Virus record (IMG/VR): IMGVR_UViG_3300035698_002258
Location: 1-25,482 of that record
Length of the DNA: 25,482 nucleotides
Reading direction: 5' to 3' (one strand)
Source: a virus
The translations under genes were made by a program, and so were the position numbers. Positions 7,461 through 14,785 of this stretch are shown here, in pieces. Under the pieces are notes generated by a model that ran no database searches, was not told the origin of the DNA, and saw nothing but the letters and a program-made list of their open reading frames with translations. Within the stretch, counting starts at the first letter, position 1. Each line of letters begins with the position of its first letter.

Positions 7461-8245
7461 GAACCGTACCACTGTCTACAGCTAACGCTGGCATGACACG
7501 GTTGCGTTCAAAGGGTAATGCAGCACCCAATACGCTCTATGACCTTCTGAATGGCTACATCACGCTTGCAGGAACGATCAGGCCGCGTCCTGGCACTCAG
7601 ACTGACATAACCCTGCCGGCCAACACAAAAGGTCTGGTAGCGCACAAATGCAGGCTGTACACGTTTAAGCACGAGCCTGATGTTACATCGAACCCTGATA
7701 AATATGTGGTTGCAGCCATCCGTCACCCGACTGACGCAACGATATTGCTTCAGCAGATCCACTTTGCAGCACCATTTATGGGCTGGCTGTACGTTGTGGC
7801 TACGTTTGCTGACAACCAGACATGGCACTACTGGCTGGAAGAATTGGATGCTTGGAGCGCGAATACTGACTACATGGAAGGCGACAGGGTTTTCCCTTCG
7901 ACTGAGGATGGTTGGGCATACAAAGCAACCAGAACAAGTTCACCTTATCAAGCATGGGCGGCAAATGCTTTGAGATCAATTAATGACATTATTGAGCCTA
8001 CGGTGGCCAATGGCTACAAATACACAGCTATTGCTGTGACTGGTGCAAATCCTCAATCAGGCTCGCTTGAACCGGACTGGCCCACAGACTCAGGCGCACA
8101 GATCATTGAATATGCCAACAGCGATGATGCTAATGTTGTGACTACAACTACGTTCGATCCTAATCCTGATCTTGGCAGCATACCTGACAGATATACCAAT
8201 CCTGCTGGTGGTTACAGCGGCAGACGATACGCAACGGTACCATAA
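7457..8245 (+). CDS. Tail nozzle protein, N-terminal piece (tail tubular B-like)
   Basis: This 262-residue protein begins MRTVPLSTANAGMTRL and describes a 'gYitLAGTIRPRPGT' region like the N-terminus of podophage nozzle (tail tubular B-like) proteins. It continues with QTWHYWLEELDAWSANTDYMEGDRV and an SGSLEPDWPT motif. The pattern W..n..Y..Gd.V.P...Y.A...SG..EP.WP recurs in the next gene, which suggests both belong to one ancestral protein. At 262 residues it is far too short for a complete nozzle (T7 gp12 is about 790 residues). It overlaps the previous gene (ATGA) and shares its stop with the next start (TAATG), in a different frame, so translation probably reinitiates. No obvious slippery heptamer is seen in the roughly 60-nt overlap open in both frames. 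Confidence 0.66.
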   Translation: MRTVPLSTANAGMTRLRSKGNAAPNTLYDLLNGYITLAGTIRPRPGTQTDITLPANTKGLVAHKCRLYTFKHEPDVTSNPDKYVVAAIRHPTDATILLQQIHFAAPFMGWLYVVATFADNQTWHYWLEELDAWSANTDYMEGDRVFPSTEDGWAYKATRTSSPYQAWAANALRSINDIIEPTVANGYKYTAIAVTGANPQSGSLEPDWPTDSGAQIIEYANSDDANVVTTTTFDPNPDLGSIPDRYTNPAGGYSGRRYATVP

Positions 8246-9954
8246 TGGCTATTCAAAAATGGGTTCCAAGCACAATTTATTCACCAGAGTCATTGGTTAT
8301 TCCAAGCACTGTTACTGGCGCAACTGCAACCGTCATACCGAACGCTGCTTTTGCAAGTGGTGATACGGGGTGGACAAAAGGAACGGGTTGGGCAATTAAC
8401 ACCAACGCGGCATTTTCTGACACGTATTCGGCTGAATATTCAGGCCCAGGCGCTGCAGTTCTGGTATCTACTACGAAACACGTTGTTGCTCCGGGTAAGT
8501 CGATTACGGCCAAGTGTTTTATTTCTCAGGGTGCATCCAACGATGGACAGGCAAATGCGGCTGTTATCTTGCGCTGGTACACGGCTGCTGATGTGTTTAT
8601 TTCTGACAGCACGGGCAATTCAATATCTACCGGCGCGGCAGGAACATGGAAGCAATCAACGGTTTCTGGTGTAGCTCCTGCCACTGCTGGCAAGGTTTCA
8701 ATTGGCGTAGTCGGCTACAACGATTGGGCTGCACTGTACGCTGATAATTTTCAGTGGAACTATGTTACTGGTGCTGCAGCTTCTGCAATCGCTTACAAAG
8801 CGATACAGGCTGATGCGGGTACTTCTGGAGGCACAGAACCCGTATGGCCTTTGACCATTGCTGCAACCGTTGTTGACAATGAAGTTACCTGGGAAGCAGT
8901 TACCATTGGATCTGTTACGTGGGAGGCATCCAGCATCCTCACCAGCGGAAGCTCCGAACCGACATGGCCAGCAGCACCTGGCACGTTTATCTCTGATGGA
9001 AATATTGCATGGCAGGCAGTTCCATTACGCATTGAAGATGAAAACTGCCCGAACAGCAAAGTGGTTGCCATTGCAGCCAGTAAGGTATTCGCTGGCGATG
9101 TGGACGTTACACGGTTCTGTGCCACATTAAATGCGCGTGATTGGACTACGCCGGATGATGCAGGATTCCTGCCCACAGGACTGCAGCAGAAGTCACAGGT
9201 TGGCGTTTCTGCGATGGGCGTATATCGTGGCAATCTTGCCATATGGAGTCCAAGCACGTTCCAGATATGGCAGGTTGATCCTGATCCGGCAGCGATGGCT
9301 CTGTTGGATGCAATGGAGGGCATTGGTTCCAGTTTCTCGCAGGCAGTACAACCAGTTTCAGGTGATCTGTTTTTCCTGGCCGCATTGGGCGTGAGAACGG
9401 TGAGTATCGCTGAGGGTTCAAATAATCTCGCGGCTGGTGACACGGGGGTGCCTATTGATACGCTGGTACAGGCCGAAATGAACGCCGTGGATGTTGAGCC
9501 AATTGCCACTTATTACCCAGGAGCAGGCCAGTACTGGCTGGCATTCAGGCCATTGACAATCATTGCTGGATTGCTGGCCGGTCAGTTTTTACTGACTTCG
9601 CCGCCTTATCCGATTGAGCAGATTAATGAACTGCAGTTTTCGGCTTCATGGCGCGGTGGGTATTCGCAGGGCGTGAATAATGAGGGTGTTGACTTTACGG
9701 CTAGCCACCTTAATTCGTTCATAGATAACGTGTTTATTGAGTCTGCACCGCAACCCGAATCAGTGGATTTCACCGCTTCTCACCTTGACTCGTTCTTGGA
9801 TGATATTTTTCTTGAATCAGAACCGCAACCGGAGTCAGTGGATTTCACCGCATCCCACTTGGATTCAACAATGGATCTGGCGCTTGTTAGGCATACCAAT
9901 CCGGCTGAGTCTCTGGATTGGGAGGCGATATGGATAGTCGGCACATCAACGTGA
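8245..9954 (+). CDS. Tail nozzle protein, central piece, with carbohydrate-binding-like domain and tandem repeats
   Basis: This 569-residue protein has four visible parts. Residues about 30-180 have the look of a jelly-roll carbohydrate-binding module (NAAFASGDTGW, AEYSGPGAAV, GTWKQSTVSGVAP, ALYADNFQW). Residues about 185-270 contain two SG..EPVWP / TWEA repeats. Residues about 270-440 resemble the nozzle propeller core (LNARDWTTPDDAGFL, GNLAIWSPSTFQIWQVDPDP, VSGDLFFLAALGVRTVSIA). The C-terminus (from about 482) is a 25-residue tandem repeat. There is no clear Shine-Dalgarno; the start overlaps the previous stop (TAATG). The nozzle core stops at GAGQYWLAF and its expected continuation is found 2.5 kb downstream at 12460. 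It would form part of the short tail tube and probably bind surface glycans. Confidence 0.64.
   Translation: MAIQKWVPSTIYSPESLVIPSTVTGATATVIPNAAFASGDTGWTKGTGWAINTNAAFSDTYSAEYSGPGAAVLVSTTKHVVAPGKSITAKCFISQGASNDGQANAAVILRWYTAADVFISDSTGNSISTGAAGTWKQSTVSGVAPATAGKVSIGVVGYNDWAALYADNFQWNYVTGAAASAIAYKAIQADAGTSGGTEPVWPLTIAATVVDNEVTWEAVTIGSVTWEASSILTSGSSEPTWPAAPGTFISDGNIAWQAVPLRIEDENCPNSKVVAIAASKVFAGDVDVTRFCATLNARDWTTPDDAGFLPTGLQQKSQVGVSAMGVYRGNLAIWSPSTFQIWQVDPDPAAMALLDAMEGIGSSFSQAVQPVSGDLFFLAALGVRTVSIAEGSNNLAAGDTGVPIDTLVQAEMNAVDVEPIATYYPGAGQYWLAFRPLTIIAGLLAGQFLLTSPPYPIEQINELQFSASWRGGYSQGVNNEGVDFTASHLNSFIDNVFIESAPQPESVDFTASHLDSFLDDIFLESEPQPESVDFTASHLDSTMDLALVRHTNPAESLDWEAIWIVGTST
9688..9951 (+). repeat. 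75-nt tandem repeats encoding a 25-residue tail motif
   Basis: Copies begin at 9688, 9763, 9838 and 9913, exactly 75 nt apart. Each of the first three encodes VDFTASHL followed by variable residues; the first two end in PQPES and the third in NPAES. The fourth starts LDWEAIW and is cut short by the stop at 9954. A more diverged unit (LQFSASWRGG) precedes them. Copies 1 and 2 are the most alike. Similar 'l.vsAsl..g' repeats occur in other phage tail proteins as I recall, but I could not verify this. Confidence 0.85.
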
Positions 9955-10856
9955 GATTCGGCATTGAAGGATTCATAAAACTGCGCGTGTTCAAACGCGA
10001 TGGCACCTTTACTGGTAAGGAGTCCGGCTGGTTTCACAATAACATCACCGATCAGGGGCTTGATGCACTGGCGCAACAAGCAGACGTTATGTTGTGGATG
10101 CACGTTGGCACCAATTCAACTCCGCCTGCTGATACCGATACATGGCTTGGAGCGTGGACAGCAAGTACAACCACTCTGGTTAATGATGTAAATGGCGTAG
10201 TCAGTACAACTTACGGGTATCGCAGAGTCACAAGAAGATTTGCGGAAGATGCTGCGGCTGGCAATCTGAGCGAGTGTGCCGTTGGCTGGTCAGCAACAAC
10301 CGGCACAGCTTTCATGCGTGAATTGATACGTGATGGTGGAGGTTCAGCAATTACGATCACGGTTCAATCAGACGAGTATCTGGAATTCACCTATGAATTG
10401 AGATACAACATTCCTGCCGGAGATTTTACTGGCACAGCACAGCATGACGGTGAAGATTTCGATTACATAATGAGGGCCGCAAGCTGCACCAGCACCTATT
10501 GGTGGTCAAGCCGAATTGGAAAACTGATTACTACAGACACAAGCATTGGATTGCACTACGCCTATACCGGAAATGTTGGAGCGATTACGACCCTACCTTC
10601 TGGACAGAGTGGCAACCAAACACAATCAATCAGCGTATCTGCTTACAATCCTGGTGATCTTTACAGGGATTTCATTTTGTCTGCTGACACTACTCAGATG
10701 AATGTTTCTGGTGGCAAAATTCGATCACTGACTATTGGTTGCACGGCATGTCGCTGGCAGTGCCAGTTCAATAAGGTTTCTGACAGTACAGGCATACCAA
10801 AATCTGGCGCAAACGTAATTACTGAAACTTTTAGGGTTTCGTGGGCAAGAGCATGA
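9930..10856 (+). CDS. Tail fibre/adhesin-like protein, paralogue 1
   Basis: This is a 308-residue beta-rich protein without catalytic motifs. Near the N-terminus it carries GTFTGKESGWFHNNITDQGLDAL, a form of the 'tGWF.N.IT..GL' motif I associate with phage tail proteins. It aligns along its whole length with the next gene: HVGTNSTPPADTDT, YGYRRVTRRFA, FTYELRYNIPAGDFTGT and QCQFNK...GIPK all have counterparts. The ATG at 9930 has GGGAGG (9920-9925) 4 nt upstream and overlaps the repeat protein by 25 nt in another frame. The role as a receptor-binding or tail-surface protein is inferred from position, fold type and the motif. Several cysteines (SCTSTYWW, GCTACRWQC) are absent from the paralogue. 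Confidence 0.66.
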   Translation: MDSRHINVRFGIEGFIKLRVFKRDGTFTGKESGWFHNNITDQGLDALAQQADVMLWMHVGTNSTPPADTDTWLGAWTASTTTLVNDVNGVVSTTYGYRRVTRRFAEDAAAGNLSECAVGWSATTGTAFMRELIRDGGGSAITITVQSDEYLEFTYELRYNIPAGDFTGTAQHDGEDFDYIMRAASCTSTYWWSSRIGKLITTDTSIGLHYAYTGNVGAITTLPSGQSGNQTQSISVSAYNPGDLYRDFILSADTTQMNVSGGKIRSLTIGCTACRWQCQFNKVSDSTGIPKSGANVITETFRVSWARA

Positions 10857-11824
10857 GCTTTGATATTCACGTTCCAAAGAAAACTCTGAAGGTTCTGTCG
10901 ATTGATGGGCCTGATCCTCAGATGGGCGTGGCTGGTTATTGGCGGCTGGTTCTGAAGAATCGTGATGGCTCTGTTGCGCGGGATACTGGCTGGTTCAAGA
11001 ATTTGATTACCAATGCTGGAATGGCGAGGATTGTTAATCAATCGAATTGGTGGAGCTATGCCGCCATTGGCAGCGGCACTGGCACCCCTGCATTTACTGA
11101 TACGGCGATGTTTGCACAGCTTGGGTCGAGAATTACTGGCACTTCTGGTGATGTTTATGGATGGGGCGCTGCTAATGCGTATTTCTACAGACGAAGCACT
11201 TACAGATGGGCTGTCGGGCAAGGAACTGGAACCATTGCAGAGGTGGGAACATTTACCGCAGGCACTGGTGGAACCATGTTCAGCCATGCGCTGCTGGTTG
11301 ACAGCGGCGGCAGTCCGACAACCATCGTAAAAGGCGCTGACCAGTCGCTTGATGTTTACTATGAGCTGAGAAATTATCCACTGGCAAGTGATGTGAGTGG
11401 TACTTTTGATTTATCGGGTACTGGTTATGGGTACATTATCAGGGCACTTAATATTGGCACTCCAAGCGGGTTTGACCGTAAACACAACGTTGCAATCCAA
11501 GAGAAATTGCAAGGCGACACTCTGCCATACTCAGGAGACCTTGCTGCTCGTACCGCAACTGTTCCAGCGGGTAGTTTTGTCGGCCCCTCATGGTTCGGAA
11601 CATCCAGCAATATCTCTCTGCTGAGTACAGGAACGTATTACACCGACAATCAAGCCGAAATTGACATCGACGCTTGGCATGGAACTATTAGAACTGCCAT
11701 TCATAGATCTGGCAACAGCAATTATCAGTGCCAATACGACAAAACAGTCGGTGGTGGCGGGATCGTAAAAACAGATGAAGATCGTTTGCGCCTGAGATTC
11801 CGCCTGACGGTAACAAGGCACTAA
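10853..11824 (+). CDS. Tail fibre/adhesin-like protein, paralogue 2
   Basis: This 323-residue paralogue of the preceding gene shares GYWRLVLKNRDGSVARDTGWF, then NLITNAGMARI, AIGSGTGTPAFTDTA, YFYRRSTYRW, VYYELRNYPLASDVSGT, YGYIIRA and QCQYDK...GIVK in the same order. The pair therefore arose by tandem duplication and then diverged strongly. This gene starts with ATG at 10853, overlapping the previous stop (ATGA); an in-frame GTG at 10841 is possible but less likely. It is Gly/Thr-rich and predicted all-beta with no enzymatic residues visible. It is probably a structural or receptor-binding tail component that may form a heteromeric assembly with its sister. The function is inferred from context. 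Confidence 0.66.
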   Translation: MSFDIHVPKKTLKVLSIDGPDPQMGVAGYWRLVLKNRDGSVARDTGWFKNLITNAGMARIVNQSNWWSYAAIGSGTGTPAFTDTAMFAQLGSRITGTSGDVYGWGAANAYFYRRSTYRWAVGQGTGTIAEVGTFTAGTGGTMFSHALLVDSGGSPTTIVKGADQSLDVYYELRNYPLASDVSGTFDLSGTGYGYIIRALNIGTPSGFDRKHNVAIQEKLQGDTLPYSGDLAARTATVPAGSFVGPSWFGTSSNISLLSTGTYYTDNQAEIDIDAWHGTIRTAIHRSGNSNYQCQYDKTVGGGGIVKTDEDRLRLRFRLTVTRH

Positions 11825-11825
11825 A

Positions 11826-12470
11826 ATGGCTAACAACGGCGTATCCTTATCTTCACTCCTGATTGCAGATCACTTCCTGCCGCCTGATGATCTGGAAACC
11901 TATCCATTGATGGTATTTGAAATGGGTGGTGTCGGGCTGAATGATCCATCGCTGGGTTTACGTGTTCAGACATGGACACTGAGGTATTTTCCAGCATCCG
12001 GCGAGGTGTCAATCAGTGCGCCGAATACTGCTCCAACGATTCTGTTCACTCAATTAAACATCACTGAAATTGATCTGGCGTTTGACCAGAATATGAATCC
12101 GTTTGTGTGCTTTGTGGAATCAGGAACAGCGAAATTCAGGTGGTTCGATACCAATGTATCGGCAATTGTGATCACCAGCTTACCTGCTGGCACACTCACT
12201 CCAAGATGCTGCCTGGATGATAAGCGGGAGACTCAAACGAATTCGAGCGACATTGTGCTGTGCTATGTGCTGAACGGTAATTTATATTCTAGATTGCAGC
12301 GTGAGAGGTATACTATTCAGTATTTATTGCAGGATACTTTTGTTCATCCTGATTTCGGATTGCCAGCGGTTTTGAAAAAAGTGGGCATGAACAAGAAAAA
12401 CAGACTTCAGTGGTTGTGTGACTTGCTGAATCCGATTGAATGGTGCGGGTACGTTAATTATGGCAACTGA
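11826..12470 (+). CDS. Beta-rich tail-associated protein
   Basis: This 214-residue protein has repeated beta-blade-like segments: LRVQTWTLRYFPASGEVSIS, LAFDQNMNPFVCFVESGTAKFRWFDTN, and SSDIVLCYVLNGNLYSRLQRERYTIQYLL. The last pattern ('DIvl.Y...g.LY.R.QRdRy') is one I recognise from tail-region proteins of several podophages, where its function is not established. No catalytic motif is seen. The ATG follows the preceding stop by one base, with an AAGG about 7 nt upstream. Its C-terminal end overlaps the start of the nozzle C-terminal piece by 11 nt. It belongs to the module that separates the central and C-terminal nozzle pieces, so a role at the tail tip or in host recognition is plausible. 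Confidence 0.6.
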   Translation: MANNGVSLSSLLIADHFLPPDDLETYPLMVFEMGGVGLNDPSLGLRVQTWTLRYFPASGEVSISAPNTAPTILFTQLNITEIDLAFDQNMNPFVCFVESGTAKFRWFDTNVSAIVITSLPAGTLTPRCCLDDKRETQTNSSDIVLCYVLNGNLYSRLQRERYTIQYLLQDTFVHPDFGLPAVLKKVGMNKKNRLQWLCDLLNPIEWCGYVNYGN

Positions 12471-12942
12471 CACAGTATTCATCTACACAATGAACCGTGG
12501 CGTACAGGGTGGCGCGTGGAGCCGCTATGTATTTCCGTTCACCATTGAGCATTTTACGCACCTTGAGAACATGCTGTACATGCGCCATGGAAACATTGTT
12601 TCGTATGTGATTGAGGGTGCTACCGATGATGATGGAACCGGCTTTGAGGGAATGATTCAGTGGCCTTGGCTTGACTTTGAACAGCCTGGCTCGAACAAAC
12701 AGATGTACGGGTTCGATATTGTTGGTACTGGCACATGCACCATTGAGATTGGGTACGATCAAACGGCATTGGGTTCGTTTACAACTCCATACGCAGTTCC
12801 AGCAGACACATACCCAGGGCAGGTTATTTCAATGCCGGTAATGGCACCGTCAATTTCAGTCAGATTGACCTATGCTGTAGATCAGGCTTGGCAGTGGAAT
12901 TCGTTGAATTTATATTTACAGGATATGAGGCCGACTTCATAA
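12460..12942 (+). CDS. Tail nozzle protein, C-terminal piece
   Basis: This is a 160-residue protein starting MATDTVFIYTMNRGVQGGAW. The string 'vfIYT.NR...GAWSRYVFPF.I..F..L...lY.R.g' is the pattern expected in the C-terminal half of podophage nozzle (tail tubular B-like) proteins, following directly on '..YWlaF'. That upstream part ends in the gene at 8245. Here it is a separate gene, with the rest ending in LNLYLQDMRPTS. It overlaps the preceding gene by 11 nt in another frame; an in-frame TTG at 12436 is a less likely start. No strong ribosome site is seen, so translational coupling is probable. If this is right, the nozzle subunit is assembled from three polypeptides. Confidence 0.66.
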   Translation: MATDTVFIYTMNRGVQGGAWSRYVFPFTIEHFTHLENMLYMRHGNIVSYVIEGATDDDGTGFEGMIQWPWLDFEQPGSNKQMYGFDIVGTGTCTIEIGYDQTALGSFTTPYAVPADTYPGQVISMPVMAPSISVRLTYAVDQAWQWNSLNLYLQDMRPTS

Positions 12943-12953
12943 GGATGTGAACT

Positions 12954-13601
12954 ATGGGATTCTTTGACACACTATTCGGCAAAGGCAGTAATAAGGCCAG
13001 CAAGGAGGCTGCTGCTGAAGAAGAGCGCCGGAAAAAAGAGATAGCCGACTCGCAACGGCGCGTTGAGGGCATTTTCGGCTCGCCTGAACGAAACCAACAG
13101 ATCGAGGACTTTGTATCAGCGCAGCGAGGGCTGCTGATGAGCGACCTTGGGAGGGAGAAAGGCAAAAATGACCGGGAACTGAAGTTTTCTCTGGCACGAT
13201 CTGGCCTTTCAGGAGGCAGTACCGACATTGACCAGAACAGGAATCTCAGTGAATTGTACCTTCGTGGCGTGGCTGAAGCGGAACGTAGGGCGCAGACTTC
13301 GGGCGCCGAATTACGCTCTAACGACCAGCAGTCAAAACAGCAGTTGTTCTCACAGATTTTGGGTGGTGCTGATGCGACCACTGCAGCCAATAATGCGGCT
13401 CAGATGATGCGCGTGAATACGTCACTTGCAGGTCAGAATGGGTCGTTTGGCGCGTTTGATTCTCTGTTTGGTGACTTTAGCGGCATTTACAAAAACAGCA
13501 AAGAGGCGGCTGGTGAGCGTAGGGCAAATCGTGATCTGAGTTTTGGCACACTGTTCTCACCGACACAGCAATCACAGGTTAATGTGGCAGGTGCGGTATG
13601 A
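12954..13601 (+). CDS. Internal virion / ejection-like protein A
   Basis: This 215-residue protein begins MGFFDTLFGKGSNKASKEA and is rich in Ala, Glu, Arg and Gln, with long predicted helices (AAAEEERRKKEIADSQRRVEGIF, and GVAEAERRAQTSGAELRSNDQQSK). It has no cysteines, catalytic motif or signal peptide. It is the first gene after the tail genes and is followed by two further Ala/Gln-rich proteins and one very large one. This is the order seen for proteins ejected with DNA in P22-like and T7-like phages. The ATG has AAGGATG just upstream, overlapping the stop of the nozzle piece. The assignment is by composition and position only. Confidence 0.55.
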   Translation: MGFFDTLFGKGSNKASKEAAAEEERRKKEIADSQRRVEGIFGSPERNQQIEDFVSAQRGLLMSDLGREKGKNDRELKFSLARSGLSGGSTDIDQNRNLSELYLRGVAEAERRAQTSGAELRSNDQQSKQQLFSQILGGADATTAANNAAQMMRVNTSLAGQNGSFGAFDSLFGDFSGIYKNSKEAAGERRANRDLSFGTLFSPTQQSQVNVAGAV

Positions 13602-14059
13602 ATGACCTGATGCAAAAGGCTGAAGTTTCCATGAAACAGGTGTTTCAGCTTGAGGATGTTATCAAGAGCGTACCTGAATCTCATGTTGAATTGGAGGTTA
13701 GGCATCATTTTGCATCACACATGCTCTTGCGTGAATTGCATATTCCTGCTGGCGTGGTTGCAGTGGGGAAAGTTCACCGCACCAAGCATTTGACGATCAT
13801 TGCCAGTGGTACAGTCAGGATCACTACGGATGATGGGATAGTTGAAATAACAGGTCCAGAAGTATTCGTTTCTAAGCCTTATGCGAAAAAGGCAGTGTTT
13901 GCGTTGACTGATGCCGTTATCATGAATCCACATCCAGTCGAAAAGTGTGATGTTGGTTTTGTTGATATGGCTGACCTTGAGAATGAATTAATTGTGCCTT
14001 GCATTTCCGCATTGGAAGCGGAGCAATATATCGCGTTACAGAGGGAGAAACAGCAATGA
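13598..14059 (+). CDS. Cupin-fold protein
   Basis: This 153-residue protein has a recognisable small beta-barrel (cupin-like) core at about residues 40-112: HMLLRELHIPAGVVAVGKVHRTKHLTIIASGTVRI, then a second strand set with GIVEITGPEVFVSKPYAKKAVFAL and AVIMNPHP. Cupins often bind a metal through histidines; H60, H64 and H112 are candidates, although the classical HxH...E motif is incomplete. Enzymatic, sugar-binding and purely structural roles are all possible. It sits between two ejection-like genes, with ATGA overlaps on both sides, so it is clearly co-expressed with virion proteins. The C-terminus is helical (ALEAEQYIALQREKQQ). The fold is fairly convincing; the role is unknown. Confidence 0.66.
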   Translation: MNDLMQKAEVSMKQVFQLEDVIKSVPESHVELEVRHHFASHMLLRELHIPAGVVAVGKVHRTKHLTIIASGTVRITTDDGIVEITGPEVFVSKPYAKKAVFALTDAVIMNPHPVEKCDVGFVDMADLENELIVPCISALEAEQYIALQREKQQ

Positions 14060-14772
14060 CTTGGTTAACCGTAGCAGCAGTAGGTGCTGCAGTTGTAAAT
14101 CAATACAACACGAACAAAACAGCCGAAAAACGTGATAAAGCTACCGCTGAGTCCATGCGGAAGCAGAACGAGTTTCAGCGTCAGGCCAGTCAGCGAACGA
14201 TGGCGAATATTTCAGAGTTGGAGAAATCCACTCCAGACGATGAAAACGCAACCAGACAGGCACAGACTCGAACGCAGTTGCAAAAGGCTCAGGCTATGGC
14301 ACTGGCCGGCATAACGCCTACTGGTGGCGGTAGTGCTGTTACCAATGCTGCGGCTAAGGCCAGGGGTACGGCGACTGATTACGGTGGCTTTATCAATGAA
14401 TCATTGGCTGGAATTGATGCGCCCATGCTGCAGAGACAGGGTGAGGCATTTGACCGTGCGGATACTGAAAACAGTCTGAATGTTTTGCGCCGTAACAGCG
14501 GTCAGGAAAGCAATCTGTTGCGCCTGCGTATGGCTGGCATTCGGGATAATCCGTGGTTGAGTCTGTTATCAACTGGATTGTCAGCGTATTCTGGAACAGG
14601 TGGGTTTAAGGGTGGTAGCTCTGCTGGATCTGGCGCGACTGGGGCCGGAAGCACTATGACCCCACAGCAGTTTTATCAGCCAGCATCTTCGCAGATGGCG
14701 CTACCGGGCATGGTAGATACAGCCTATAACCCTGCAAAGTTTGGTTCTGTTTTTTCACAGCCGCGTCCATAA
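14056..14772 (+). CDS. Internal virion / ejection-like protein B
   Basis: This 238-residue protein has a short hydrophobic N-terminus (MTWLTVAAVGAAVVNQYN), then helical Ala/Gln/Arg-rich sequence (ESMRKQNEFQRQASQRTMAN) and a Gly/Ser-rich segment (GGFKGGSSAGSGATGAGS) before the C-terminal end. The hydrophobic N-terminus followed by a coiled-coil-like body resembles podophage internal proteins that enter the cell envelope during DNA ejection. I chose the ATG at 14056, which overlaps the cupin stop (ATGA) and has AGGGAGA at about 14041-14047, rather than an upstream in-frame ATG inside the cupin gene. No catalytic residues or transglycosylase motif are seen. The function is inferred from context. 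Confidence 0.58.
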   Translation: MTWLTVAAVGAAVVNQYNTNKTAEKRDKATAESMRKQNEFQRQASQRTMANISELEKSTPDDENATRQAQTRTQLQKAQAMALAGITPTGGGSAVTNAAAKARGTATDYGGFINESLAGIDAPMLQRQGEAFDRADTENSLNVLRRNSGQESNLLRLRMAGIRDNPWLSLLSTGLSAYSGTGGFKGGSSAGSGATGAGSTMTPQQFYQPASSQMALPGMVDTAYNPAKFGSVFSQPRP

Positions 14773-14785
14773 ACAAGGAAAGAAA

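Noticed and set aside
8185-8245. Programmed frameshift joining the first two nozzle pieces
   Set aside because: Both frames are open for about 60 nt, but no slippery heptamer or following hairpin was found. TAATG reinitiation explains the arrangement.
8793-9509. Minus-strand 238-codon frame
   Set aside because: It lies wholly opposite the well-supported nozzle piece on the plus strand and shows no domain, ribosome site or operon neighbours.
10694-11287. Minus-strand 197-codon frame
   Set aside because: It is antisense to the two paralogous tail genes, whose alignment with each other proves the plus-strand coding.
9560-12460. Self-splicing intron interrupting the nozzle gene
   Set aside because: The intervening 2.5-3 kb is fully coding with tail-type genes, has no homing endonuclease and shows no intron-like structured RNA ends. 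A modular insertion is simpler.
7457-12942. Diversity-generating retroelement acting on tail genes
   Set aside because: No reverse transcriptase and no template/variable repeat pair are present. The two tail paralogues diverge throughout and not only at adenines.
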